From Armatimonadota bacterium (lineage in GTDB: Bacteria; Armatimonadota; Fimbriimonadia; Fimbriimonadales; Fimbriimonadaceae), in the NCBI GenBank assembly GCA_018268335.1, contig JAFDWT010000008.1, positions 1 through 61,499 of the forward strand: DNA of 61,499 bases, given 5' to 3'. A model generated the notes under the pieces. The model did no database searches. It was not told where the DNA came from and saw nothing but the letters and a program-made list of their open reading frames with translations. The position numbers were made by a program, and so were the translations under genes. Below are positions 40,976 to 49,467 of this stretch, one piece after another. Within the stretch, counting starts at the first letter, position 1. Each line of letters begins with the position of its first letter.

Positions 40976-42562
40976 TTAGTCCTCGTCGACGTGCCCGACC
41001 GGACGCATCATGGGGAAGAGGAGGATCTCGCGGAGGTGCTCGGCACCGGTCATGAGCATGACCATGCGGTCGATGCCGATGCCGCAGCCGCCGGTGGGGG
41101 GCATGCCGTTCTCAAGGGCGAAAAGGAACTCTTCGTCCATCGGGTGGGCCTCGTCGTCGCCGCCGGCGCGATGGTCCATCTGCATCTCGAACCGCTCCCG
41201 CTGGTCGATAGGGTCGTTGATCTCGCTGAAGGCGTTGCAGAGCTCTTTGCCGCGGATGTAGCCCTCGAAGCGGCGAGTCATGCCGGGGTTGTTGGGGTCT
41301 TTTTTGGCCAGCGGGGAAGTCTCCAGCGGGTAGCCGACGACGAAAGTCGGCTGGACTAGGGTCGGCTCGACGAATACTTCCAAAAGCTTCTCGATCAGGC
41401 CGCCCAGGTGCTGCTCGGCGTCGGGGTCGATGCGCTTGCCGGTGACGGGGTTGATGACCTCGCGTTCGCGAAGGGCGGACTTGGCGTCCTCCAGAGTCGC
41501 CAGATCGGCGCGGCCAAGGCCGGTGTGGCGCTCGATCTCTTCCATCAAGTTGACGCGCCGCCAGGGCTTACCGAAGTCCATGGTCACGGTTTCGGTGGGG
41601 CAGTCCTCGTCTTCCGGCTCACCGGTCGCGAGCTCCATCGTGACGATCGTCGTGCCGAAGGCCTGCATTGCGACGTAAGCCATCAGGCCCTCGACGAAGG
41701 CCATGATGTCCTCGAGGTTGGCGTAGGCTTCGTACCACTCGAGCAGCGTGAACTCGGGGTTGTGGCGGTTGCTGACGCCCTCATTGCGGAAGACGCGGCC
41801 GATCTCGAACACCTTGGGGACGTCGCCGCAGATGATGCGCTTGAGGTAGAGCTCGAGCGAGATGCGTAGCTTGACGTCGATGTCGTAGGCGTTGTAGTGG
41901 GTGAGGAACGGACGGGCCGCTGCTCCGCCGGCTTCCAGTTGGAGGAGCGGCGTCTCGACTTCGACAAAACCCTTCTGGTCAAAGAACTCGCGGACGGCGC
42001 GGACGATCTTGGACCGGAGGAGCAGCAACCGACGCGCCGCCGGATTGCAGACCAGGTCGAGGTTGCGGTGTCGGTAGCGCTGGTCGACGTCGCTGAGGCC
42101 GTACCACTGCTGGCCGTCCTTCTCCTTGCCGAGCGGAAGAGTGTGCAGGCTCTTGGAGAGTGGCGTCAGGGAGGTGACGTGGATCGACTTCTCGCCGGTT
42201 TTCGTGACAAAAAGAAAGCCCTCGACGCCGACATGGTCGCCGATGTCGAGCAGGTTGAAGGCTTCCCAGAGCGTCTCGCCCAGCTCGTCCTTCTTGAAAT
42301 AGCCCTGGATGCGTCCGTCGCCATCGCTGATGTGGGCAAAGGCTGCCTTGCCCATCAGCCGCTGGCTGACGAGCCGCCCGGCGAACCGCACGCGTTTCGT
42401 CGCCTGCTCGTCCTCCGATTGGGGAGCGAGGGCGTCGAAGTCGGCTAGGAGCTGGTCGGCCGACCGTTCGAACGGGAAGCGCTCGACCGCATAGGGGTCA
42501 AGGCCGAGTTCGCGCAGGCGGGCCAGCTTGGCCAGGCGTTGGGATCGTATCTCGTCGGACAT
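40976..42562 (-). CDS. lysS: Lysyl-tRNA synthetase, class II
   Basis: A 528-residue class II lysyl-tRNA synthetase that charges tRNA-Lys. The N-terminal OB-fold anticodon-binding domain (about 50-180, [17 protein letters not shown]) precedes the catalytic core. Motif 2 is [20 protein letters not shown] and motif 3 is [15 protein letters not shown] near the C-terminus. The length is close to the usual ~500. The ATG at 42562 fits the family N-terminus. It is transcribed away from rpsL, with short tandem repeats in the intergenic DNA. Confidence 0.97.
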   Translation of the reverse strand: MSDEIRSQRLAKLARLRELGLDPYAVERFPFERSADQLLADFDALAPQSEDEQATKRVRFAGRLVSQRLMGKAAFAHISDGDGRIQGYFKKDELGETLWEAFNLLDIGDHVGVEGFLFVTKTGEKSIHVTSLTPLSKSLHTLPLGKEKDGQQWYGLSDVDQRYRHRNLDLVCNPAARRLLLLRSKIVRAVREFFDQKGFVEVETPLLQLEAGGAAARPFLTHYNAYDIDVKLRISLELYLKRIICGDVPKVFEIGRVFRNEGVSNRHNPEFTLLEWYEAYANLEDIMAFVEGLMAYVAMQAFGTTIVTMELATGEPEDEDCPTETVTMDFGKPWRRVNLMEEIERHTGLGRADLATLEDAKSALREREVINPVTGKRIDPDAEQHLGGLIEKLLEVFVEPTLVQPTFVVGYPLETSPLAKKDPNNPGMTRRFEGYIRGKELCNAFSEINDPIDQRERFEMQMDHRAGGDDEAHPMDEEFLFALENGMPPTGGCGIGIDRMVMLMTGAEHLREILLFPMMRPVGHVDED

Positions 42563-42589
42563 GGGGGAAGTTCGGCGAGTTTAGCAGGT

Positions 42590-42631
42590 GGGGTCTGGGG
42601 TCTGGGGTACGGGGTACGGGGTACGGGGTAC
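42590..42631. repeat. Degenerate 7-bp tandem repeat (GGGGTMY, six units)
   Basis: Six consecutive heptads: two GGGGTCT then four GGGGTAC, from 42590 to 42631, starting 28 bp upstream of the lysS ATG and directly followed by the next heptad array. This is not coding; frames through it are Pro/Val/Arg-biased. Confidence 0.85.
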
Positions 42632-42639
42632 CAAAGTTT

Positions 42640-42695
42640 GAGGACCGAGGACTGAAGACCGAAGACTGAGGACCGAAGACCGAAGACCGAGGACT
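42640..42695. repeat. Degenerate 7-bp tandem repeat (GARGACY, eight units)
   Basis: Eight heptads follow one another without gaps: GAGGACC, GAGGACT, GAAGACC, GAAGACT, GAGGACC, GAAGACC, GAAGACC, GAGGACT. The unit length equals that of the neighbouring GGGGTMY array, but the sequence is unrelated. It lies between lysS and the rpsL promoter. Confidence 0.85.
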
Positions 42696-42706
42696 ACTCC
42701 GGGACC

Positions 42707-42736
42707 TTGACGCCGCACGTTAGGTTCGCCTATACT
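42707..42736 (+). promoter_or_regulatory. Promoter of the rpsL-rpsG operon
   Basis: TTGACG (42707-42712) and TATACT (42731-42736) are 18 bp apart. Transcription would start near 42743, giving a 200-nt leader before rpsL that contains a hairpin at 42847. Confidence 0.6.
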
Positions 42737-42846
42737 TCCACTCCGGCCCGGGAAACCGTGCCGCGACCTAGACCGCCTGATCCAGGTGGCCTTTTCAAGC
42801 AGACGAGGCATGATTGACACTTCGACCATCCGAAACCGTCCGCACG

Positions 42847-42880
42847 AAAGGGCCCATGGCTAAGCCAGGGGCCTTTTGAT
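42847..42880 (+). promoter_or_regulatory. Terminator-like hairpin in the rpsL leader
   Basis: AAAGG...CCC...TGGC-TAA-GCCA...GGG...CCTTTT folds into a stem with one mismatch and one bulge, followed by TTTTGATTT. It lies 66 bp before the rpsL ATG and could act as an attenuator or as a ribosomal-protein feedback site. Confidence 0.5.
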
Positions 42881-42946
42881 TTGGGCCCGGGCTGAACAGG
42901 GGGCTGGGTCAAAACCGATAGTGAATAGGAAAGACCTGAGGAACGA

Positions 42947-43342
42947 ATGCCGACCGTCAACCAGCTAGTCCGCAAAGGGCGCGACCAGTCTTCGATCAAA
43001 TCGAAGTCACCCGCTCTCAAGCGCAACCCGTTCAAACGGGGGGTGTGCACCATCGTCCGTACCGTGACGCCGAAAAAGCCGAACTCCGCGCTCCGCAAGG
43101 TCGCTCGTGTCCGGCTTGTGAACGGCATCGAAGTCACCGCGTACATTCCCGGCGAAGGGCACAACTTGCAGGAGCACTCGGTGGTCCTCGTCCGCGGCGG
43201 TCGTGTCAAAGACCTCCCCGGTGTCCGCTATCACATCGTCCGTGGCACTCAACAGACCGGTGGTGTGCAGAAGCGCATGAAGAGCCGCAGCAAATACGGC
43301 ACGAAACGACCGAAGGCTGGCGCCGCGGCAGGTAAGAAATAA
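42947..43342 (+). CDS. rpsL: 30S ribosomal protein S12
   Basis: A 131-residue S12 protein with the invariant [17 protein letters not shown] near the decoding centre (Lys43, Lys44) and the [23 protein letters not shown] loop. It has a basic C-terminal tail. Its ATG follows a GAGGAACGA ribosome-binding site. Its stop overlaps the rpsG start (TAATG). The residues where streptomycin-resistance mutations usually arise are wild type. Confidence 0.98.
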   Translation: MPTVNQLVRKGRDQSSIKSKSPALKRNPFKRGVCTIVRTVTPKKPNSALRKVARVRLVNGIEVTAYIPGEGHNLQEHSVVLVRGGRVKDLPGVRYHIVRGTQQTGGVQKRMKSRSKYGTKRPKAGAAAGKK

Positions 43343-43812
43343 TGCCACGCAAAGGATCAGTCCCGCCCCGCGTCGTCTTGCCGGACCCTGTCCACGGCAA
43401 CGAGCTTCTCCAACGTTTTATCAACCGCCTGATGCTGGACGGCAAAAAAGGCAAGTCCGAGACGATCGTCTACAAAGCGCTTGAGCAGTCGGCCGCCAAG
43501 CTGGAGACGGAGCCTCTCGAAGTCTTTGAAAAGGCCCTGGGCAACATCATGCCAAACGTCGAGGTCCGCCCTCGCCGCGTCGGTGGCCAGACCTACCAGG
43601 TGCCGATGGACGTCCGCCCGGCCCGCCGCCGAACGCTGGCTTTGCGCTGGCTCGTCACTTTCTCCCGTCGCCGCAGCGGCAAGAGCATGGTGGACAAGCT
43701 GGCCGCCGAGTTCACGGACGCCTACAACAACACTGGCAACGCGGTGAAGAAGAAAGAAGACACCCACAAGATGGCCGACGCCAACCGCGCGTTCAGCCAC
43801 TACCGGTTCTGA
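43342..43812 (+). CDS. rpsG: 30S ribosomal protein S7
   Basis: A 156-residue S7 protein that organises the 3' domain of 16S rRNA. Conserved segments are [35 protein letters not shown] and VGGQTYQVPMDVRPARRRTLALRWL. It is coupled to rpsL. In most bacteria fusA and tuf follow, but here a terminator and then clpC follow. Confidence 0.98.
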   Translation: MPRKGSVPPRVVLPDPVHGNELLQRFINRLMLDGKKGKSETIVYKALEQSAAKLETEPLEVFEKALGNIMPNVEVRPRRVGGQTYQVPMDVRPARRRTLALRWLVTFSRRRSGKSMVDKLAAEFTDAYNNTGNAVKKKEDTHKMADANRAFSHYRF

Positions 43813-43836
43813 TCCTCGGCCAAACCTCAGTTCATC

Positions 43837-43876
43837 AATCAGCCGTCCAGTTGAAACTGGACGGCTGATTTGTCTT
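43837..43876 (+). terminator. Terminator of rpsL-rpsG
   Basis: A 16-nt arm starting AATCAGCCG at 43837 pairs with 43855-43870 (ending CGGCTGATT), followed by TGTCTTT. It ends the ribosomal operon 24 bp past rpsG, so clpC is separately transcribed. Confidence 0.85.
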
Positions 43877-44074
43877 TGGTCTTCCTTGGTTTTTTACTTT
43901 CCACGCCTTGCAGCGCTCGCATGCCCTAGGCCGAATTATCAAAGGAGCCGACAATTTAACCAGGGGACAGGGCCATTGACACCTCAATGGATCAAGCCCT
44001 GGCCGCCAAGCGTCTATCAGATTGAAGGCGGGACAGACCGAGCAGGAAATTCCGCTAGGAGACAAAATTACTGT

Positions 44075-46585
44075 ATGTGGCAACGGTTCACTGAACGGGC
44101 GAGAAAGGTCGTCTTCTACGCCCAAGAAGAAGCCCAGAAATTCGGCGAGGGCTATGTTTCGACAGAGCACCTCCTGCTGGGTCTGGTCCGCGAGACGGAC
44201 AGCGTCGCCGCACGGGTACTCGAGCGGCTGGGCGTCAGTCTGAGTCGCATCCGATCAGAGGTCGAAAAGCAGCTGCCCCGTGGCGAGGCCCGGCAAAGCC
44301 AAGACATGACCCTGACCCCCCGCGCCAAGCGGGTGATCGATCTGGCCTATGACGAGGCCAGGAACCTGAACAACAACTATATCGGCACCGAGCACCTGCT
44401 GCTCGGCCTCATCCGCGAGGGTGACGGGCTAGCCGGACGAGTGCTCGCTAAGCTTGGCGTCGAGCTTGAAAGGGCCCGCCGCGAAGTGATGGCCCTGCAG
44501 GACAACGACACGCAGACCCGCAGCACGGGCAGTGGGTCGTCCAAGTCCGGCAGCGCCAGCCAGACCTCCGGTGGCAATGCCAAGACCCAGACTCTGGACG
44601 AGTTCGGTCGCGACCTCACGGACCTCGCCCGTGAGGGCAAACTGGATCCCGTCGTCGGTCGACAGCAAGAGATCGAGCGGGTCATGCAGATATTGACCAG
44701 GCGCACCAAGAACAACCCGTGCCTGATCGGCGAACCTGGCGTCGGCAAAACCGCCATCGCCGAAGGCCTCGCCCTGCGCATCGTCAGCGGCGACATCCCC
44801 GACCTCCTGAAAGACAAAAGGTTGGTCGCCCTGGATCTCGCCGGTCTCGTCGCTGGTACCAAGTACCGCGGTGAGTTTGAAGAGCGCATGAAGAAAGTCA
44901 TGGAAGAGGTGCGCCGGGCCGAGGGCCAGGTCATCCTCTTCGTCGACGAACTGCACACGCTGGTCGGAGCAGGCGCCGCAGAAGGCGCCATCGACGCCAG
45001 CAACATCATGAAGCCCGCCCTGGCGCGCGGCGAACTGCAGTGCATCGGCGCGACGACCCAAGACGAATTCCGCAAGTACATCGAAAAGGACGCCGCCCTG
45101 GAACGCCGGTTCCAAGCCGTCAAGGTGCGAGAGCCGAACGAAGAAGAGGCGATCGACATCCTGAAAGGCCTCCGCGAGCGCTACGAGGCGCACCACAACG
45201 TGGAGATCACCGACGAGGCGATCACCGCCGCCGTCCAGCTGTCGCTGCGCTATATCACCGACCGGACTCTGCCCGACAAGGCCATCGACCTGGTCGACGA
45301 AGCCGCCAGCCGCGTCCGCCTGCAGGAAAGCCTGCCGCCCACCGAAGTCCGACAAGACAAGGTGAAGCTCAACAAGCTCCGCGCCGAAATGGACCACTTG
45401 CGCCGCCACCCCGAGGGCGACAAGCTCGACACGATGGAGAAGGAGTTCGAGGACCTGGAGCAATCCATCATCGAGCGCGAAGACTCCTGGAACGAACGCG
45501 ACAAGTCGATCCCCGTTGTGGGTGAGAACGAAATCGCCTCGATCGTCCAGAGCTGGACCGGCATCCCGGTCACGCGCCTGGTCGAGGGCGAGCAGCAGAA
45601 GCTCCTGCGGATGGAGGAAGACCTGCACCACCGCATCATCGGCCAAAAGGACGCCGTCAGCGCCGTGGCGCGCGCCATCCGCCGTGCCCGAAGCGGTCTG
45701 AAGGATCCGAAGCGCCCGATCGCGAGCTTCATCTTCCTCGGCCCCACGGGTGTCGGTAAAACCGAACTCGCCAAGGCGCTCGCCGAGTACCTGTACGAGA
45801 AGGAGTCGAACATTGTCCGGATCGACATGTCCGAGTACATGGAGCGGTTCAGTGTCAGCCGTCTGGTCGGTGCCCCTCCGGGCTATGTCGGCTACGACGA
45901 GGGCGGCCAGCTCACCGAACAGGTGCGCCGCAACCCCTATTGCGTCGTGCTGCTGGACGAGATCGAGAAGGCGAACCCCGAAGTCTTCAACCTGCTCCTG
46001 CAGGTGATGGAAGACGGGCAGCTGACCGACAGCCAGGGCCGCACGGTCGACTTCCGCAACACCTTGATCATCATGACGAGCAACGTCGGCGTCCGGCCGA
46101 TCGAACTCGACAAGGGACTCGGTTTCAGAGAGGTCATCCAAGACCTCAACGATCCGAAGACCTACGAGAACATGAAGACCAAGATGCTGGACGAGATGAA
46201 GAAGCTCTTCCGGCCCGAGTTCTTGAACCGGGTGGACGAGACTATCGTCTTCCAGCATCTGAAGCGCGACGAGATCCTGACCATCGCCGACCTCTATCTG
46301 AAGCGCGTGAACGAGCAGGCCGCCAACATCGGTCTGACCATCGAACTCAGCGAAGCAGTGAAGGACGTGCTGGTGGACAAGGGCTACGACCCGAACCTGG
46401 GTGCCCGCCCGCTCCGCCGCGCCGTGCAGCGCTACATCGAGGATCCGCTCAGCGAGGCCCTACTGATGAACGCCTTTACCGCCGGCGACACCGTCGTGGC
46501 CGACCTGGACGCCGAGGGTCTGGTGAAGTTCAGCAAGAAGTCGCAAGGCAAGGGCAAAGAAAAGCCTGAGCTTGTGAAGAACTAG
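44075..46585 (+). CDS. clpC: ClpC-type AAA+ ATPase (Clp protease regulatory subunit)
   Basis: An 836-residue ClpC. Two N-terminal Clp repeats (about 4-70 and 78-145, with [17 protein letters not shown]) are followed by AAA-1 with Walker A GEPGVGKT, a middle coiled coil, and AAA-2 with GPTGVGKT and [14 protein letters not shown]. The VFYAQEEA and C-terminal features mark ClpC rather than ClpB. It unfolds proteins for ClpP. The start is the ATG at 44075; the frame extends to 43886 but that part is unconserved. AGGAG lies 14 bp before the ATG, rather far. Confidence 0.95.
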   Translation: MWQRFTERARKVVFYAQEEAQKFGEGYVSTEHLLLGLVRETDSVAARVLERLGVSLSRIRSEVEKQLPRGEARQSQDMTLTPRAKRVIDLAYDEARNLNNNYIGTEHLLLGLIREGDGLAGRVLAKLGVELERARREVMALQDNDTQTRSTGSGSSKSGSASQTSGGNAKTQTLDEFGRDLTDLAREGKLDPVVGRQQEIERVMQILTRRTKNNPCLIGEPGVGKTAIAEGLALRIVSGDIPDLLKDKRLVALDLAGLVAGTKYRGEFEERMKKVMEEVRRAEGQVILFVDELHTLVGAGAAEGAIDASNIMKPALARGELQCIGATTQDEFRKYIEKDAALERRFQAVKVREPNEEEAIDILKGLRERYEAHHNVEITDEAITAAVQLSLRYITDRTLPDKAIDLVDEAASRVRLQESLPPTEVRQDKVKLNKLRAEMDHLRRHPEGDKLDTMEKEFEDLEQSIIEREDSWNERDKSIPVVGENEIASIVQSWTGIPVTRLVEGEQQKLLRMEEDLHHRIIGQKDAVSAVARAIRRARSGLKDPKRPIASFIFLGPTGVGKTELAKALAEYLYEKESNIVRIDMSEYMERFSVSRLVGAPPGYVGYDEGGQLTEQVRRNPYCVVLLDEIEKANPEVFNLLLQVMEDGQLTDSQGRTVDFRNTLIIMTSNVGVRPIELDKGLGFREVIQDLNDPKTYENMKTKMLDEMKKLFRPEFLNRVDETIVFQHLKRDEILTIADLYLKRVNEQAANIGLTIELSEAVKDVLVDKGYDPNLGARPLRRAVQRYIEDPLSEALLMNAFTAGDTVVADLDAEGLVKFSKKSQGKGKEKPELVKN

Positions 46586-46610
46586 ACCTGAGAACCGTCC
46601 AGGCACAAGT

Positions 46611-46639
46611 GAGCCCACCAGCGTCTAGCAGGTGGGCTC
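46611..46639 (+). terminator. Terminator-like hairpin of clpC
   Basis: GAGCCCACC (46611-46619) pairs with GGTGGGCTC (46631-46639) around 11 nt, followed by GATTATTGG. A second weak hairpin, TGGTCT (46646-46651) with AGACCA (46667-46672) and then TTTTG, follows. Together they probably end the clpC transcript. The rest of the interval to 46882 has no gene; it holds GTTAAC repeated at about 46765 and 46787 and the prepilin leader. Confidence 0.65.
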
Positions 46640-46882
46640 GATTATTGGTCTAGGTGAGTCCAACCAAGACCATTTTGACGGTAAGTCACTCTTGGGTCCT
46701 CTTGGCTAACGGACTAGTCAATCACCTACTAGACCCCTGTGCCCGGGCCAAACGGCTGAGGAAATGTTAACCAGTTGTTAGGCGGTGTTAACGCTCCATT
46801 AAGGACCGGACCAGTCTTCTTCAATAGCAATCGGACATGTGCGCCCGACGGCCGGTTGCAGCGGGCAAATTGGGATTCCATC

Positions 46883-47872
46883 ATGAAGAAGAACGCCTTC
46901 ACCCTCATTGAGCTACTCGTGGTCATCGCGATCATCGCTATCCTGGCCGCTATCCTGTTCCCGGTCTTTGCCCAAGCCAAGGCTGCGGCCAAGAAAACCC
47001 AGGCTTTGAGCCACTGCAAGCAGATCGGTACCGCCGAGCAGATTTATCTGGCTGACAACGACGACACCTATCAGCCCGGCTACTACTACGGCGAGCCAAA
47101 TGCGGCTTCGAACAAGGACGCGACTGGCATCATCCACTGGTCCGGCGTCCTCGGCCCCTATGTCAAGAACTGGAACATGTACATCTCGCCGATGGACAAG
47201 ACCGGCGGCTTGGCACCGACCAACTGGGACGACCGACCGGGCGGCGGTAACAACCTCGGCTTCGGCGGCGGCGGCTCGGCCAGCTTCACGCCTGGCACCG
47301 GTCTCCAAGACCAGCAGGCCCCCCGCATCAGCTACACCTGCAACGAAGCTTTGATGCCCCGGCCTCGCGGCGGCGTCGGTGGGACTCTGGTGGGCCAGGG
47401 CCAGAACGTCGTCAGCGCCACTTCGGTCGCCAGCGTCGCCGGCACGATCCTGATCACCGACTTCAGCGACTATCCGAACGCGGTCAGCGGCACGGGCCCT
47501 GGTGGCACGACCAACAAGTCGCACCGCCCGACCGACGCGTACGCTCTGGACGCTGCTGGAACGATCCCTTATGACACGAGCAACACCAACAACTTCCCGA
47601 TCTACGCCGTGAGCGCACAGGCCGCGAAGCTGATCTTCGCTGCCCAGGCCACTGCTCCGTTCGGTGGTGGCAGCTACCCGCACCTGATCTACGCCAACTC
47701 GGGACGCTATACCGGCAAGAACGTGGCCGTCTATGCGGACACCCACGCCAAGATCCAAGACCCGCTGCGCTCGCTCGACTGCAATGCCTTTGAGTGGGGC
47801 GACCGCGCCTACAACCAGGGCGGTGCCGAGGTTCTCTGCGCGGCCACCGGTCTCCCGGTCGTCGCTAAGTAA
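46883..47872 (+). CDS. Type IV prepilin-like protein, H-X9-DG type
   Basis: A 329-residue pseudopilin starting [18 protein letters not shown], with the cleavage site expected before Phe6, then the FPVFAQAK junction. The mature domain is Gly/Ser/Asn-rich with repeated GG segments (FGGGGSASF, GGVGGTLVG). A SGRYTGKNVAVYADTH motif near the end matches the H-X9-DG type in form. No pilus assembly gene is near. The frame extends back to 46775 but the signal starts at the ATG at 46883. Confidence 0.9.
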   Translation: MKKNAFTLIELLVVIAIIAILAAILFPVFAQAKAAAKKTQALSHCKQIGTAEQIYLADNDDTYQPGYYYGEPNAASNKDATGIIHWSGVLGPYVKNWNMYISPMDKTGGLAPTNWDDRPGGGNNLGFGGGGSASFTPGTGLQDQQAPRISYTCNEALMPRPRGGVGGTLVGQGQNVVSATSVASVAGTILITDFSDYPNAVSGTGPGGTTNKSHRPTDAYALDAAGTIPYDTSNTNNFPIYAVSAQAAKLIFAAQATAPFGGGSYPHLIYANSGRYTGKNVAVYADTHAKIQDPLRSLDCNAFEWGDRAYNQGGAEVLCAATGLPVVAK

Positions 47873-47897
47873 GCGCTAGCAGAGAAGCAAGCAAGGA

Positions 47898-47936
47898 GGA
47901 GCCGCTACCCAAGGGGATGGCGGCACCTTCTTTCTT
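47898..47936 (+). terminator. Terminator of the second prepilin gene
   Basis: GGAGCCGCTACCC (47898-47910) pairs with GGATGGCGGCACC (47915-47927), mostly matched, around AAGG, followed by TTCTTTCTT. It lies 26 bp past the prepilin stop and ends at the stop of the convergent DapA-like gene. Confidence 0.75.
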
Positions 47937-48715
47937 CAGCCTGCCGAGTCGTAGAGGCGTCGCAAGACGGCGCGAGCAGTGTCGTCGATGGGCAAGTGCG
48001 GGCTGCGAGGCGAACCGACTTCGAGGGACAGCAGTTCGGCTGCCCCCTTGCCAAGCCGCGCCGGGCCTGCCAACCGCCAGAGGCCTTGGGCGATCGGGCC
48101 AGCCGTCCTCCAAGAGGCGAACGTGGCTGCAGCCCGTTTGGGGCCAAGGACGGCCAATGGAGTACAAATACCGTCCCCTGTCACAAATTCCAATGTCGAT
48201 GGCGACCGACCCAGCTGCAACTCGTCCAGTCCGTGGTTCACCAACGGCATCGCCCCTTGGCTGTCCAGTGCGAGTTCTTCGGCCACTTCGGCGAGCTTGT
48301 CCGGTGCGTCGAGCAGGCTGACCGGGAGCTGTCCGTGGCGGCGGACGACGTTGAGCATGTTCTTGATCTCTAGTGGGCTCAAGTGGCTGCCCAGTGGCAT
48401 GGAGAGGACCGCCGCCCTGGCCCCGTGGCGCGCGCCGTGTTGGCACAGGTCGATCATCGCCGAAGTCGTGAAGGCGGTGATGCTGACGTAAACGGGCAGT
48501 CCCTGTGCCTCGCGCATCACCCACTCGATGGACTCCTTACGCTCGCTGAGCGGCAAAGCGGGCCACTCGGCCATGTCGGTGCCGACGACAAAACCGGCGG
48601 CGCCCAGCTCGCGATAGGCACGGACCAGCTTGGCCGTCCGGACTTCGCTCACAGCGGTGGTGTCGTCTGTGTACGGGCTGACCAGAGGGACCAGGAAGTT
48701 GGTGGGCAGGTTCAT
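47936..48715 (-). CDS. DapA/DHDPS-family TIM-barrel protein lacking catalytic residues
   Basis: A 259-residue protein with the (beta/alpha)8 layout of dihydrodipicolinate synthase: LVPLVSPYTDD at the start, GFVVGTDMAEWPALPLSERKE in place of GTTGE, and AAVLSMPLGSHLSPLE. The Tyr of YNxPxRTG is replaced (LLDAPDKL) and the Schiff-base Lys of IKEASGD is missing (AMPLVNHGLDE). It cannot be a normal aldolase. It may have become a different enzyme or a binding protein. Its ATG overlaps the methyltransferase stop as ATGA. Confidence 0.7.
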   Translation of the reverse strand: MNLPTNFLVPLVSPYTDDTTAVSEVRTAKLVRAYRELGAAGFVVGTDMAEWPALPLSERKESIEWVMREAQGLPVYVSITAFTTSAMIDLCQHGARHGARAAVLSMPLGSHLSPLEIKNMLNVVRRHGQLPVSLLDAPDKLAEVAEELALDSQGAMPLVNHGLDELQLGRSPSTLEFVTGDGICTPLAVLGPKRAAATFASWRTAGPIAQGLWRLAGPARLGKGAAELLSLEVGSPRSPHLPIDDTARAVLRRLYDSAG

Positions 48716-49467
48716 GTTTTTGTCGCCGCGAAGGCGATCTCATGCAAGTCGAACCACAAGCGCCCGCCCTCACGGCGCGGGGCCATGTAGTCCTTGAATC
48801 CATTTTCGGCGTTTTCGAGCGACTCAAGCAGTGCCTGGGTGTCGGCGTCGCTGACGCGCATGCGCTCCGTCCAGTCGGCGAAGTCGAGTGGCTTGCGACG
48901 GACGATGTGCCATTGGGGCACTAGGCCAAATCGAGTGGCCAAGGCTTCCCATTCCGAGGCCTTCAGGTTCCAAACGTGCGAGGGATCGCGCCTGCGCTCG
49001 AAGGCATCCACTTGTTGGGCCACGTCGTTATCTTCAGGCGACATCGTGTCGACGACGAGAAGCCACCCGCCAGGCACCAGCGAGCGAGCGGCGTCGGCGA
49101 CGAAGGCGGCGACATCGGTGAAGTGGTGCGCCGCCAGCCGGCTGGCCACACCGTTCACTGAGCCGTCGGCAAAGCCCATGTCCTCGGCGGCAGCGAGGCG
49201 GGTGGTCACGTTTTCCAGGCCCCGCTTGACTGATTCCGCTTTCACAACGTCCAGCATTTGGGGTGTGACGTCTACGGCAACGACCTTGTCGACCCGGTGG
49301 GCCAAGGCGTATGCTAGATGGCCAGCGCCTGTGCCGACGTCGACGACCGTGCCGCCCTGCACACCCAGCCGGTCAAGGACGAGAGCGATCTCTTCAGGCT
49401 GGTCGTGAGCCTTGCTGGTCAGGTACTTCTCGGCCACCGGGCCGAACTGGGCGCGGACGTCGCTCAT
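48712..49467 (-). CDS. SAM-dependent class I methyltransferase
   Basis: A 251-residue Rossmann-fold methyltransferase. Motif I is VVDVGTGAGHLAYAL (GxGxG), followed by VVAVDVTPQMLDV (acidic loop), AAEDMGFADGSVNGV, and LVPGGWLLVVDT, a UbiE-like order. The C-terminal part (about 150-250) is variable. The methyl acceptor is not known. It overlaps both neighbours by ATGA, in a three-gene operon with the CBM9-like and DapA-like genes. Confidence 0.88.
   Translation of the reverse strand: MSDVRAQFGPVAEKYLTSKAHDQPEEIALVLDRLGVQGGTVVDVGTGAGHLAYALAHRVDKVVAVDVTPQMLDVVKAESVKRGLENVTTRLAAAEDMGFADGSVNGVASRLAAHHFTDVAAFVADAARSLVPGGWLLVVDTMSPEDNDVAQQVDAFERRRDPSHVWNLKASEWEALATRFGLVPQWHIVRRKPLDFADWTERMRVSDADTQALLESLENAENGFKDYMAPRREGGRLWFDLHEIAFAATKT

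Noticed and set aside
42590-42695. A small CRISPR array at the tandem repeats
   Set aside because: Units are 7 bp, contiguous and lack spacers; no cas gene is in the window.
44429-46258. A 609-codon minus-strand frame opposite clpC
   Set aside because: Antisense to the Walker and AAA motifs of ClpC; no start signal or recognisable domain.
46640-46882. A GEMM-type cyclic-di-GMP riboswitch ahead of the second prepilin
   Set aside because: The GGGCAAACC and GGGGACGCAAAGCC motifs of GEMM were not found; only short GTTAAC repeats are visible.
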